This document shows, piece after piece, positions 18,282 through 27,507 of a stretch of DNA of 64,000 bases (positions within the stretch are counted from its first letter, which is position 1; each line of letters opens with the position of its first letter). The notes beneath the pieces are model-generated. The model was not told the origin of the DNA. It worked only from the letters and a program-made list of their open reading frames with translations, and made no database searches. Origin of the DNA: Oceanobacillus jeddahensis (lineage in GTDB: Bacteria; Bacillota; Bacilli; Bacillales; Amphibacillaceae); contig NZ_CCDM010000002.1 of NCBI RefSeq assembly GCF_000750635.1, positions 248,001 through 312,000 on the forward strand, read 5' to 3'. A program made the translations under genes and the position numbers.

Positions 18282-18671
18282 ATGAGAAACAGGAGTGCTG
18301 CGGTGATTATTCAGGAGAATAAAATAGCATTGATAAAAAGAGTACGTGAGAACTTAACTTATTATGTGTTCCCGGGAGGCGGTATAGAAGAAGGGGAGAC
18401 TCCCGAGCAAGCTGCTATTCGGGAAGCATATGAAGAATTGGGAATCCATGTCAGAATTACAGAGCTTTTCGATATTATATATTTTAAAGGGAAACAATAT
18501 TATTTTGCAGCAGAAATGATAGGGGGCGAGTTTGGGACGGGAAAAGGAGAAGAATACACAAATTTTTATCGGAAGAGAGGGACTTATCAGCCGGTGTGGG
18601 TAAAGCTGGATGAGCTGTTTTGTTTGGAGGTACAGCCGAGAGAAGTTGTGGAGAAGCTAATAAGGAGTTAG
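18282..18671 (+). CDS. Nudix hydrolase
   Basis: 129 residues with a perfect Nudix box (GGGIEEGETP, then REAYEELGI), which binds a divalent metal and hydrolyses nucleoside diphosphate-X compounds. The start is ATG 18282, 7 nt after AAAGAGGTG; the longer frame from 18057 has no ribosome binding site and would add an unrelated Cys- and Arg-rich tail. The residues outside the box do not identify a substrate. Stands alone between the gerA terminator and a full-length repeat copy. Confidence 0.85.
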   Translation: MRNRSAAVIIQENKIALIKRVRENLTYYVFPGGGIEEGETPEQAAIREAYEELGIHVRITELFDIIYFKGKQYYFAAEMIGGEFGTGKGEEYTNFYRKRGTYQPVWVKLDELFCLEVQPREVVEKLIRS

Positions 18672-18802
18672 TGTTTAGCTAATTGTTGCACCCTGTTTAG
18701 AAATTAAGAAGAGCCGTATTTGGTCGTTACAATGAATTATAAAAATGGATGAACTTAACTTATATGTGAGCTCATCCATTTTTAACGAGATATTTTTAAG
18801 AA

Positions 18803-19041
18803 TTTATCACGGAGAAGCGTCTGTAAAACTCCCGCCTCAAAATAAAGCGTGAAAATAAATTTATTTAGGCGGGAGATCAGGTGAGCTAACTCCCTGAATC
18901 ACTTAGGCTAACGCAGTGGGAGAATGAAGGAAGCAGACTAAGTTCGCGACATCCTGGGACTGGGGCTGGCACTGCGATTACTCGCCCCATCGTAAAGAGT
19001 TGTGCGTCGAAAAACTCCCACTGAGTGAAGTTTCGTTTTAT
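18803..19041 (+). repeat. Dispersed structured repeat, full copy 1 (239 bp)
   Basis: Runs from TTTATCACGGAGAA to AAGTTTCGTTTTAT and aligns along its length with 38041-38273 and with the inverse of 49836-50063. It contains CTCCCGCCT/AGGCGGGAG, CAGTGGGAG/CTCCCACTG and GGGGC/GCCCC helices. Relative to copy 2 it has a 6-nt insertion in the GGGGC/GCCCC loop. The outer helix is CGTCTG/CAGGTG, where copy 2 has CGTCCG/CGGACG. It lies between convergent genes (Nudix and MFS). No open frame is apparent, so it looks like a non-autonomous element or structured RNA. Confidence 0.85.
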
Positions 19042-19068
19042 CGGATGTAACTGATTTTTAGATCAAAC

Positions 19069-20370
19069 TTAAGAAAGTTTTATTTCTTCATCTGCTAAGG
19101 AATCATCTATATCTTGAGCAGATGAAATGTTAGTGTCTATAGTAAGGAATTTAGTTAATAATGCTCCCAAAAGGTAAATAGCAGCTAAAACCCAAACTAC
19201 CCCAGTAGAACCTATAGGGCCAATCAATAATCCGACAAGTGCTGGACCTACAAAAGTTGGTAATCCGGCACCAAGGTTTAAAACAGACATTGCAGCTCCT
19301 TTTTCCTTTTTTACTAAGGAAGGTATTAAGGCGGAAAGTGGAACATATCCGGCTAAAAATGCTCCTAATAATATTGTCACAATTAGTAAAGCAGTTGCGT
19401 TTCCTGGGAAGAACTGAGGGACATAGTAAAGCGCTAATGTGCTTAGAGCTGTTCCAACACCACCAAACCACATAATGGTATTTCTCCAGCCAAGTTTATC
19501 ACCGACAAAGCCGAAAATTAAATTAAAGATAATATTTGCTGTGAACAGGGTTCCCCAAATTTTCAGCCATTCTTCGGTCGTGTAGCCGAGCTCAATCATA
19601 TATAAAGGAATAAATACTGGAAATGCAAATGTAACAAGAGAATTAATAACTCTAACTACCCCACCAACAAAAACTTTTGGTTCTTCCTTCATAATTGTAA
19701 TTCCGCTAAGCAACTCTTTTAATTTGCTATCTTGATTTGGGTCGCCAGTATCGTCTTTTTTGATTTTATCCCGGTTTAATACAAGCGCAAAAAATGCTCC
19801 AATTAGTGCCCAAAGCACAGATGTCCATAATGTTGGAATATGACCAATGGCAGGGATTAGATAACTGGAGGAAAAAGCTCCCATTACAAATAGACCACCA
19901 GAAAATACAAACCAAAACCACCCCACTGCTTTTCCTAAATTTTCTTTTGGACTGCTATAGGAAATCCAAACAAGAAATGAATAAGCAAATAAAGGATAAC
20001 CAAATCCTCTTAATGCGTAAGTGGGAAATAAGATTGCTTCATTCATACTGGATAAACCTAATGAAATAAAGCTTATTGTTCCAGCTAAATACAAGATCAA
20101 TCCGAGTGTCATCGTTTGTTTAGGACCAAGCATATCGACAAGAACACCTGAAAACCAAGCTGCAATAGCTACGGTAATCCCGTACACTGTTAATAATGAA
20201 GCTGCCTGTTGAACTGTGAAACCATTATCTACTAGATAGGGGCTGATCCAACCTTGTTCAATTCCATCACCAATCATAAAAATCAAAACACCTAAAAATC
20301 CCCAAGCTAGATTAGGTGGAATACCTATTTTGTAAAGAAACCCTTCATTTTGCTTTTCTAATTCATTCAT
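19069..20370 (-). CDS. MFS transporter, polyol permease (CsbX/RbtT/DalT-like) family
   Basis: 433-residue, 12-helix major facilitator carrier. The N-terminal GDGIEQGWISPYLVDNGF and the loop-2/3 motif GVLVDMLGPKQTMTLG are typical of polyol permeases such as ribitol and arabitol carriers and B. subtilis CsbX. A charged central loop at about residues 205-225 separates the two halves. AAAGGAGG precedes the ATG. A cre-like site lies 18-31 bp upstream of the start. It is divergent from the SorC-kinase-aldolase operon and probably imports that pathway's substrate (a polyol or sugar acid). Confidence 0.85.
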   Translation of the reverse strand: MNELEKQNEGFLYKIGIPPNLAWGFLGVLIFMIGDGIEQGWISPYLVDNGFTVQQAASLLTVYGITVAIAAWFSGVLVDMLGPKQTMTLGLILYLAGTISFISLGLSSMNEAILFPTYALRGFGYPLFAYSFLVWISYSSPKENLGKAVGWFWFVFSGGLFVMGAFSSSYLIPAIGHIPTLWTSVLWALIGAFFALVLNRDKIKKDDTGDPNQDSKLKELLSGITIMKEEPKVFVGGVVRVINSLVTFAFPVFIPLYMIELGYTTEEWLKIWGTLFTANIIFNLIFGFVGDKLGWRNTIMWFGGVGTALSTLALYYVPQFFPGNATALLIVTILLGAFLAGYVPLSALIPSLVKKEKGAAMSVLNLGAGLPTFVGPALVGLLIGPIGSTGVVWVLAAIYLLGALLTKFLTIDTNISSAQDIDDSLADEEIKLS

Positions 20371-20387
20371 TATTATTCCTCCTTTTT

Positions 20388-20401
20388 ATAAAGCGCTTAC
20401 A
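20388..20401 (-). promoter_or_regulatory. cre site (CcpA), MFS transporter promoter
   Basis: On the minus strand TGTAAGCGCTTTAT matches the CcpA consensus TGWAANCGNTNWCA at all but the penultimate-type positions, with the central GCGC intact. It lies just upstream of the transporter start, so catabolite repression by glucose is likely. Confidence 0.6.
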
Positions 20402-20621
20402 AATAAAATCGAAACACTTGAACATATGTCCAAAATATGATATTTTGTTATTGTGTAATAGAATATTATCATCAATGATAAAAAAGTACAAGATAGTATT
20501 TTCGGAAAATTTAAGTTTATGTTTTTCTTTTTAATCCTATTTTTTTAGCGTTTTTATTTAAATTTTTAGTATTAACTATTGAATATTTGAATTTATTTAC
20601 TATAATGAGGTGTATAAGCTT

Positions 20622-21566
20622 ATGGACAAAAGTATTAATAATGAACAAAATACCAAAAGAGATTTTTTAGAACGAATATCTCGAATGTATTATGTTCTAG
20701 AAATGAATCAAAAAGAAATTGCTGAACAATTAGATATCGGACGATCTTCCGTTGCGCGTTTTCTAAGTGAAGCAAAACAAGAAGGAGTGGTGCGTTTCTA
20801 TATTACTTCTAACATTGATAATCTAAGAAGAAGTGATTTAGAAAATGAATTAGTAACGAAATATAAGCTGAAAGACGCTGTTGTTGTTCAAAAAAACGGA
20901 GATAATATGTACGAAATGATAGTTGGGAATTATTTGAATAGCATCATCCCATATCAAGGCTCATTAGGTTTAGGGTTAGGAAGGACAGTGCACAAGGTTG
21001 GAAAATATCTGCATGTATGTGATGCAAGACCTGATTTGAAAATTGTTCAGATGACTGGGAGTATTGGAAGAATGGAAAATGAAATCCCTTCCACTTCACT
21101 AATTCAAAATTGGGCTCAGGCGTTAAATGCAAAACCTTATTTCTTACCTGCTCCAGCTCTTGTTGAATCTAAAAAAGTAAAGGAATACTTTTTGAAGGAT
21201 AAAAATATAGAGTCTAGCTGTAATGAGATTAGAAATATTGACATTTCGATTGTCAGTATTGGAGATGTAAGTCCAGATGCAACAATACTAAGAGGAAATC
21301 TAGATCCTGAATTAACAAGTGAAATGCTAAAAAAACATAGTGTTGGAGATATCTTACTTCATTTTTTTGATAAACAAGGTAATTTTTCACTAAACCATAT
21401 TTCAGACAGGGTTTTAGGAACGGAGCCTATTGATCTTTTAAGAATTCCGACTAGAATCGCGTTAGCATATGGTGAGGAAAAAGCAGATGCGATAAAAGGT
21501 GCTTTAAACGGCAGACTTGTAAATATTTTAATTACCACAGATGAAACCGCAAAATTACTTTTATAA
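20622..21566 (+). CDS. SorC/DeoR-type sugar-binding transcriptional regulator
   Basis: 314 residues: an N-terminal helix-turn-helix (MNQKEIAEQLDIGRSSVARF) and a C-terminal sugar-phosphate-binding domain of the SorC family (GLGLGRTVHKVGKYL, LLRIPTRIALAYG). ATG 20622 is chosen with GAGGTG 9 nt upstream; a GTG at 20610 overlaps that site. It heads the operon with dehydrogenase, kinase and aldolase and is divergent from the MFS carrier. It is therefore the likely local regulator, responding to a phosphorylated intermediate made by the kinase. Confidence 0.85.
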   Translation: MDKSINNEQNTKRDFLERISRMYYVLEMNQKEIAEQLDIGRSSVARFLSEAKQEGVVRFYITSNIDNLRRSDLENELVTKYKLKDAVVVQKNGDNMYEMIVGNYLNSIIPYQGSLGLGLGRTVHKVGKYLHVCDARPDLKIVQMTGSIGRMENEIPSTSLIQNWAQALNAKPYFLPAPALVESKKVKEYFLKDKNIESSCNEIRNIDISIVSIGDVSPDATILRGNLDPELTSEMLKKHSVGDILLHFFDKQGNFSLNHISDRVLGTEPIDLLRIPTRIALAYGEEKADAIKGALNGRLVNILITTDETAKLLL

Positions 21567-21591
21567 TGATTAAATCTAAGGAGGAAGAAGA

Positions 21592-22587
21592 ATGAATATT
21601 TTAATTACAGCTCCTTATAGCGAAGATGCTATGAAGGAGCTGGAACAATATAATGAAAAAGTGATATACAAACCATGGAAAGCCAATGGAAGAGGTTTTA
21701 ATGAAGAAGAACTTCTTAAATTATGCAAAGAGAATGATATTGAGGGACTGATTACAGAAGTTGATGATGTAAGCAGTTATGTGATAGAAAATCATAAACT
21801 TTCCTTTATAGGAGTTTGTCGTGCTAATCCTGTAAACGTTAACATTGATGCAGCTACGCTAAACAAAATCCCGGTTTTTAATACTCCAGCACGGAATGCT
21901 CAAGCTGTAGCTGAATTATTTATTGGCAATGTCATTTCTTTTATGCGAAATATCATTCCAAGTAATAAATGGATTGAAGAGAATAATTGGTCATCTGAAG
22001 AACTTAGTGCATACTTGGAATTTAAAGGAAATGAGTTAGCGGGAAAAACGGTGGGATTTGTTGGTTTTGGTGCAGTAGGACAAACAATAGCAAATTTAAT
22101 TAAGCATTTTCCTTGTGATATACAGTATTATGATCCATTTGTTGAAGATTTGCATGCGTCTTATAAAAAAACATCTCTAGAAGATTTATTTGCAAAAAGT
22201 GATATTGTTTCGATTCATTTACCAGTAAATGATGCTACTAAAAATCTAATTAATAAAGAACTGCTTCAACTGATGAAACCTGATGCTATTTTTGTAAATA
22301 CGGCTCGTTCTGCAGTAGTAGATACAGATGCATTGATAGAAATTTTATCTAACGAATCGATTAGAGGGGCTATTTTAGATGTATTTGATCATGAACCTCC
22401 AAGAGAAAAAGACTATCAGCTTATCAAATTGCCTAATGTACTTGCAACACCCCATATTGCAGGGGCAAGTTATGAAGTAGAAAATCATCACGCTGCAATT
22501 ATGAATAATAATTTAAAAAAGTGGAAACAAGAAGGAGTTTCCCCGAATATATTTAACCAAAAGAAACTTGATAACGTAATTCGGTAA
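21592..22587 (+). CDS. D-isomer-specific 2-hydroxyacid dehydrogenase
   Basis: 331 residues with the NAD-binding loop VGFVGFGAVGQTIA, the catalytic Arg in VNTARSAVVDTDAL, the Glu in FDHEPP and the His in ATPHIAGAS. AAGGAGG precedes the ATG, 25 nt after the regulator's stop. Sequence motifs differ clearly from the other dehydrogenase at 5583, so they are not recent duplicates. In this operon it probably oxidises or reduces a sugar-acid or polyol-derived hydroxyacid before or after the kinase step. Confidence 0.85.
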   Translation: MNILITAPYSEDAMKELEQYNEKVIYKPWKANGRGFNEEELLKLCKENDIEGLITEVDDVSSYVIENHKLSFIGVCRANPVNVNIDAATLNKIPVFNTPARNAQAVAELFIGNVISFMRNIIPSNKWIEENNWSSEELSAYLEFKGNELAGKTVGFVGFGAVGQTIANLIKHFPCDIQYYDPFVEDLHASYKKTSLEDLFAKSDIVSIHLPVNDATKNLINKELLQLMKPDAIFVNTARSAVVDTDALIEILSNESIRGAILDVFDHEPPREKDYQLIKLPNVLATPHIAGASYEVENHHAAIMNNNLKKWKQEGVSPNIFNQKKLDNVIR

Positions 22588-22605
22588 TGAGAGGAGAGGA
22601 CTAAT

Positions 22606-24084
22606 ATGCAAAAAGGCTATTTAATCCTAGATATTGGAACTGGTAATGCAAGAGTTGGTATAACAACGATTGATGGGAAACTTATTTCCTTACAGACAGC
22701 AGATGTGCAGTACCATAAAGACAGTGATTTTCCAGATGCAGTTTCGTTTCATACAGAGGGGATGTTAAAAGATATCCGGAATATGATTCAAACAGTGCTA
22801 GAAGAAAGTCGAGATATAGAAATTACTGCAATTCTTTCAACCAGCCAACGAGAGGGTATTGTTTTGATAGATAAAGAAGGAAAGTCCATTATTGGTTTCC
22901 CTAATGTAGATAATCGTGGAAGAGAATGGGAAGAAGAAATTACAGAATTTGATACTGTCTATCAAAAGGCAGGTAGATGGCCAGTGACTGTATTTTCAGC
23001 TTTAAAGCTTGTTGGAGTCAGAGAAAGACAACCTGAATTATGGAATCAAATAGCAGCTTTCACAAGCATAAGTGATTGGATTGGTTATGAATTTACGAAT
23101 CACCTCGTTTACGAAACTTCTCAAGCATCTGAAACATTATTATTTGATATTGAACAAGGAGAATGGTCAAAGGAGCTTTGTGAAATATTTGGGATCAATC
23201 AAGATTGGCTTCCGGAAGTGAAACAAAGCGGGACTATCTTAGGAAAGGTAAATCAACAAGCATCAAAATACTTTGGTGTAAAAAAAGGTATACCATTTAT
23301 CGTTGGAGGAGCTGATACCCAACTTGCAGCTAAAAATGCGTTGCCTGAAATCGATGATATTGTGATCGTGTCTGGTACAACAACACCTATAGTCAAAATT
23401 GTAAGCGATTACCAAACGGATAAACAAGCTAGGTGCTGGGCAAATCGTCATGTTCATGAAAATGAATTTATTATCGAGACGAATGCAGGTGTTTCAGGAT
23501 TAAATTATCAGAGACTTAAAAAAGTATTTTTTCCAGATAAAAGCTATGAAGAAATGGAAGAAGAAGTGCTAGCTATACAACATCCCAATGTTATAGCATC
23601 CTTTGGAACTTTAGTGTTTGATAAAAACTTACCATTGTTAAAAGGTGGTTTTTATATGGATGCTCCAGTGCATCATGAAATTACAGCGGCAGATTTCGTT
23701 TATGGAATCCTTTTTGATATTGCTAGTTCCATTAAGTACAACTTTGATGTACTAATTGATATATCACCAACATCCAAAGAATATGTGTATGGGTGTGGCG
23801 GAGGATTTAAGGGGATGGTTTTACCACAAATGCTTGCTGATTTGCTCGGTAAACAAATCATTGTAAAAGAAGGGTACCGGCAAGCATCTCTAATGGGCGG
23901 TGTTATTATTTGCAATGATGCTTTAGGAGAGGTCAATAATGTAAAGGAATCTGCCAAAATATTTTACCCTTCAAATGAGAATAAATTAAGAGAACTTTAT
24001 CAAGCATGGTACAACTATAGAAATGATATTAATGGTTTAAATAAAAATAAAGGAAGTGGAAAAGATTATGTCCATTCAAAATGA
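22606..24084 (+). CDS. FGGY-family carbohydrate kinase
   Basis: 492-residue two-domain sugar kinase. N-terminal phosphate loop ILDIGTGNARVG, the interdomain GGADTQLAAKN, an ATP-binding VSGTTTPIV and the C-terminal adenosine motif GGGFKGMVLPQMLADLLG. These resemble xylulokinase, LsrK and gluconokinase relatives. It phosphorylates a polyol-derived keto-sugar or oxo-acid; the exact substrate is not readable. Its stop overlaps the aldolase start by 17 nt. Together they suggest a kinase-then-cleave scheme. Confidence 0.85.
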   Translation: MQKGYLILDIGTGNARVGITTIDGKLISLQTADVQYHKDSDFPDAVSFHTEGMLKDIRNMIQTVLEESRDIEITAILSTSQREGIVLIDKEGKSIIGFPNVDNRGREWEEEITEFDTVYQKAGRWPVTVFSALKLVGVRERQPELWNQIAAFTSISDWIGYEFTNHLVYETSQASETLLFDIEQGEWSKELCEIFGINQDWLPEVKQSGTILGKVNQQASKYFGVKKGIPFIVGGADTQLAAKNALPEIDDIVIVSGTTTPIVKIVSDYQTDKQARCWANRHVHENEFIIETNAGVSGLNYQRLKKVFFPDKSYEEMEEEVLAIQHPNVIASFGTLVFDKNLPLLKGGFYMDAPVHHEITAADFVYGILFDIASSIKYNFDVLIDISPTSKEYVYGCGGGFKGMVLPQMLADLLGKQIIVKEGYRQASLMGGVIICNDALGEVNNVKESAKIFYPSNENKLRELYQAWYNYRNDINGLNKNKGSGKDYVHSK

Positions 24085-24697
24085 ACTAGTAAAGATAGCG
24101 AAGCAATGTTATGATACAGGATTAACAGTAGGAACCTCTGGGAATGTAAGCGTTAAAGAAGGGAAAATGATGTACATCACACCATCCGCTCTTCCTTATA
24201 ATGAAATGACAGAAGAAGATGTTTTAGAAGTAGACCTTACAACAGGTGAGGTTGTGAAGGGATACCGTAAACCTTCTTCAGAAACGCCGATGCATACAAA
24301 TATTTATTTACAAAAAGAAAATATTAAAGCGATTGTTCATACACATTCTACCTATGCAACCATATTTGCCTGTGCACATAAGGCAATTCCTCCAGTACAC
24401 TATACAATTGCAGATATAGGTAGAGAAGTTGCAGTTGCACCTTATGCTAGATATGGCTCTGAACAGCTTGCAAAGTATGCTGTGGAGACACTTGGAGATG
24501 CAAATGGCGTTTTATTAGCTAACCATGGTGTTGTGGCAGTCGGCAGTACATTAGCAGATGCATATAGAAGGGCTGAAACAATTGAAGAGGTAGCGTTGCT
24601 TGCCTATGGGAGTAACACATTACACAGTGTAAATCCGTTAACAGACGAAGAACTTGATGAGGCTTTGGAAGGTTTTAAAACGTATACGAGTAATTAA
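24068..24697 (+). CDS. Class II aldolase / ribulose-5-phosphate 4-epimerase family protein
   Basis: 209 residues of the class II aldolase/adducin family. The phosphate-binding TSGNVS near residue 24 and zinc ligands in VHTHSTYATIFAC and ANHGVV are all present. The start is ATG 24068, 11 nt after AAAGGAAG; the frame is open to a GTG at 24056 that abuts the site. Members retro-aldol cleave or epimerise sugar phosphates, and some decarboxylate 3-oxo-acid phosphates. It acts after the FGGY kinase, giving triose- or dihydroxyacetone-phosphate-type products by inference. Confidence 0.85.
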   Translation: MSIQNELVKIAKQCYDTGLTVGTSGNVSVKEGKMMYITPSALPYNEMTEEDVLEVDLTTGEVVKGYRKPSSETPMHTNIYLQKENIKAIVHTHSTYATIFACAHKAIPPVHYTIADIGREVAVAPYARYGSEQLAKYAVETLGDANGVLLANHGVVAVGSTLADAYRRAETIEEVALLAYGSNTLHSVNPLTDEELDEALEGFKTYTSN

Positions 24698-24994
24698 AAG
24701 AAAAGTAAGGATGCTAAAAGTATAGGGTTTAATGTATTTAAGATGAAATACGTCTATTCTTTTATATAAGAATGCGTTTTAAAAGAAGCAAAGAATTATA
24801 AGCAAGGGCTTTTAAATGAAAAATTAAACTTATTAAATAGTTTTTTGTTGTATGTGCCCTGAATACTCACCCTTAATATCTACCTTTAGTTTTATACATT
24901 TTGATCTATTTATGCAATAATCTTTCTAGCTCTCTAAAGTAATTCTTCGCAACATATGATAAAATCAATATATATAAATCTTGGAGGGATAGTT

Positions 24995-25483
24995 ATGTTT
25001 GGGAAGCTTTTTAAAAAGAAAGAGAATCAGGAAATTGAATTGTTTGCTCCAGTTGATGGAGAAGTAATTCCTTTAGAAGAAGTACCTGATCCGGTTTTTG
25101 CTGAAAAAATGATGGGAGATGGAATTGCAATTAAGCCATCTAACGGTAAAATTGTATCACCTGTTGATGGAGATATTGTACAAGCCTTCCCGACGAAACA
25201 TGCTGTAGGGATTAAAACCAGCAATGGAGCTGAAATTTTAATTCATATTGGATTAGAAACAGTTGCTTTAGATGGAGAAGGGTTCACCATCCATGTTAAA
25301 GAAGGAGATAAAGTCAAAAAAGGCGACGCGCTTGTTGATGTAGACCTGTCTGTTGTAGGTGAAAAAGCTGCAAGTACTATTACACCAATGCTTATTACAA
25401 ATATGAGTGATATTGAAGCTTTAAATAAGCAAGACGTGAAGCAAGTCAGCGCAAGTGAAGATGTCGTTCTTACTGTTAAATAG
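24995..25483 (+). CDS. crr: PTS glucose-type EIIA protein (Crr-like)
   Basis: 162-residue stand-alone EIIA of the glucose family. The phosphorylated His84 lies in ILIHIGLETV and the supporting His69 in TKHAVGI, spaced as in E. coli Crr (75/90). ATG 24995 follows GGAGGG. It transfers phosphate from HPr to EIIBC proteins that lack their own EIIA. The trehalose EIIBC at 38305 has no fused EIIA domain, so this protein is a plausible partner. Single-gene unit ended by a terminator. Confidence 0.88.
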   Translation: MFGKLFKKKENQEIELFAPVDGEVIPLEEVPDPVFAEKMMGDGIAIKPSNGKIVSPVDGDIVQAFPTKHAVGIKTSNGAEILIHIGLETVALDGEGFTIHVKEGDKVKKGDALVDVDLSVVGEKAASTITPMLITNMSDIEALNKQDVKQVSASEDVVLTVK

Positions 25484-25504
25484 AAAAGGGCAAGGTTGAT
25501 TTGG

Positions 25505-25560
25505 AAAGAGCAGCGATTTTTTCAGTTAAAAGTGGAAAAACGCTGCTTTTTCTATTTTTT
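25505..25560 (+). terminator. Terminator of crr-like gene
   Basis: Arms 25505-25515 and 25541-25551 pair over 11 bp, followed by T-rich sequence. Confidence 0.7.
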
Positions 25561-25685
25561 TAATAGTATTTAGATGTAATAAGGCTCTATTTTATAATAT
25601 AAAAAGATAAAGATTTGAAAAGAAGATATGTTATATTATTACTTTTCAAAAAAATTCGATATATTGAAGTAAAAGGGGTTTTTAC

Positions 25686-26636
25686 ATGGCGAAAACACAT
25701 ATCTGTCCAACGGATATAGTACATTATACTTGGCACAAAAAGCATGAACCAATTCTGACAATTGATAGTGGTGATACAGTTATTTTTGAAACGAGGGAAG
25801 TAACAGATAACCAATTTAACCTTCAATCAACGACGGAGGCAATTGCAACGCTTGATTGGGATCGTGTATATCCTCTTGCTGGTCCGGTTTATGTAAATGG
25901 GGCAGAGCCGGGAGGCACACTGGCTGTTGAAATCCTTGATTTGAAGGCAAAATCGTGGGGATGGACTGCTGTTTTACCAGGGCTGGGTTTATTAGCGGAA
26001 GATTTCCCGGATGCTTATTTGCGTACTTTCGATTTATCTGATGGAGAGTATATTCATTTTAGAGAAGATATTAAAATACCTATTGAACCATTTCTTGGAA
26101 CGATGGGAGTTTGTCCGAAAGATGCGGATGGGAGTCCTATTATGCCCCCAGGAACATTTGGAGGAAATATAGATGTACGTCAGTTAACGGTAGGGGCAAC
26201 ACTTTATTTACCTATCCAGGAAAAAGGTGCCTTATTCAGCTGTGGGGATGGACATGCTGCTCAAGGTGATGGAGAGGTTTGTGTTTCTGCTTTAGAATGT
26301 CCGATGTATTCCAGCTTGAGATTTACGTTAATTAAAAAGGCTGTTAAAACGATTCCGGCTCCTCAATTCCAAACAAAGGGAGCTTTGACTCCGAAAGTAA
26401 ATGATAAAGGATTTTATGGTACAACTGGTGTTGGACCAGATTTAATGACAGGCGCTCAGGATGCGCTTCGTTCCATGGTAGATTATATTTCAGAAACCTA
26501 TTCCCTTGAGAGAATAGATGCATACCTCCTTGCCAGTCATTGTGTAGATTTGAAAATCTCTGAAATCGTCGATGCAGGGCAATATGTCGTAAGCGCACTG
26601 CTGCCACTTTCTATATTTAAAGATTCTGTTGAATAA
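25686..26636 (+). CDS. Acetamidase/formamidase family protein
   Basis: 316 residues, full length for the FmdA/AmdA family, which hydrolyses short-chain amides to acid and ammonia. Visible family blocks include VYPLAGPVYVNGAEPGG, FLGTMGVCPK, GGNIDVRQL, SCGDGHAAQGDGEV and the C-terminal ASHCVDLKISEIVD. These carry the conserved His and Asp metal ligands. AAAGGGG precedes the ATG. Monocistronic, followed by a short-form repeat. Confidence 0.88.
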   Translation: MAKTHICPTDIVHYTWHKKHEPILTIDSGDTVIFETREVTDNQFNLQSTTEAIATLDWDRVYPLAGPVYVNGAEPGGTLAVEILDLKAKSWGWTAVLPGLGLLAEDFPDAYLRTFDLSDGEYIHFREDIKIPIEPFLGTMGVCPKDADGSPIMPPGTFGGNIDVRQLTVGATLYLPIQEKGALFSCGDGHAAQGDGEVCVSALECPMYSSLRFTLIKKAVKTIPAPQFQTKGALTPKVNDKGFYGTTGVGPDLMTGAQDALRSMVDYISETYSLERIDAYLLASHCVDLKISEIVDAGQYVVSALLPLSIFKDSVE

Positions 26637-26671
26637 GTAGATAGCCTATTAATTATTGATGACTTTCTCTA

Positions 26672-26724
26672 TTTATCACAGAGAAACGACCGTAAAACTC
26701 CCATTGAATGAAGTTGCGTTTTAT
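26672..26724 (+). repeat. Short form (53 bp) of the dispersed structured repeat
   Basis: It starts TTTATCACAGAGAAACG and runs through CCGTAAAACTCCC directly into ATTGAATGAAG and TGCGTTTTAT, i.e. the left and right ends of the full element joined at AAAACTCCC. Same structure as 14270-14324. Confidence 0.7.
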
Positions 26725-26858
26725 GTTATCTGATAACTCCGGGAAAAACTCACAAACTTATCAAATCACTCAAAGGGAACATTTAAAATAGGAGTTGCAT
26801 AGGCTGCACAGTAGGGAATTTACCTAAAAGACTTCCATTTATAAGTGAGGTGGCTAAT

Positions 26859-27164
26859 TTGTCTAATCCATTTAACCCGAATCAGCATATGGATTTTTAT
26901 AATCAGCAGCAACATCCCCGAAATTATCAGCAACAGCCAAACATGGGACAACATTCAATGGAGCAGCAGGTTTTATCTGCAGTGAATCCAGTTATCAACC
27001 ATGGGATGCGAGAAGCACAACATCTCGGCTATCCGCATGCATTGAGAGAAGCTGTAGCAATAGCATATTTGATGGGGCAGGGACAGGATTTTCAATCAGC
27101 GTGGCAAATGGTAGAGTCTTGGTGGAGACCGCAAACTCCTACACAGCCAGGGACTTTTTATTAA
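26859..27164 (+). CDS. Gln/Asn/Pro-rich hypothetical protein, possibly spore-associated
   Basis: 101 residues. The first ~40 are rich in Gln, Asn, His and Tyr (low complexity); the rest is a helical domain with HGMREAQHLGYPHALREA and SAWQMVESWW. TTG 26859 is preferred, 6 nt after GAGGTGG. I do not recognise a named family; the composition resembles small spore-coat or outer-layer proteins of bacilli, which is a weak guess. A perfect terminator follows at 27185. Confidence 0.6.
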   Translation: MSNPFNPNQHMDFYNQQQHPRNYQQQPNMGQHSMEQQVLSAVNPVINHGMREAQHLGYPHALREAVAIAYLMGQGQDFQSAWQMVESWWRPQTPTQPGTFY

Positions 27165-27184
27165 GAAAAACATAATGAGTAATG

Positions 27185-27216
27185 AAAAAATACCGATTTC
27201 AAATCGGTATTTTTTA
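27185..27216 (+). terminator. Strong Rho-independent terminator
   Basis: Arms 27185-27199 and 27201-27215 are complementary over 15 bp around position 27200 (the innermost pairs form the loop), with a run of T residues. Confidence 0.85.
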
Positions 27217-27318
27217 TTGGAATTGTCATCATAGGATGCTTTTCAGCAGGATCTATTTCACAACTTTATTTTATGGAAGCGGAGTAAGCTCTGCGTGAAT
27301 CAAATTTTTCTATGTAGT

Positions 27319-27354
27319 GGCTAATATTAATCTAACCAAAGAATAATATTAGCT
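27319..27354. repeat. Inverted repeat in gene-free stretch
   Basis: An 11-bp inverted repeat (27319-27329 with 27344-27354) in the 27217-27507 stretch, which otherwise holds nothing I can identify. It may terminate the leftward small gene at 27508. Confidence 0.35.
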
Positions 27355-27507
27355 AAAAGAGGGCATTTCTGAAGTCCTTAGATGATGAATAGTAAGATAT
27401 CGACCTAGCCTTTGTTTTGAATGTCGTCTTCCCTTTCCACTCCATTTTTGCACCCACTAAAATATAAAGGATTATTTGTTTTCTATTCATCAAAAAATTA
27501 AACAGGA

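Noticed and set aside
18803..19041. Repeat element considered as an insertion sequence or CRISPR-like array
   Set aside because: No transposase frame, no regular direct repeats and spacers, and no clear terminal inverted repeats or target duplications visible.
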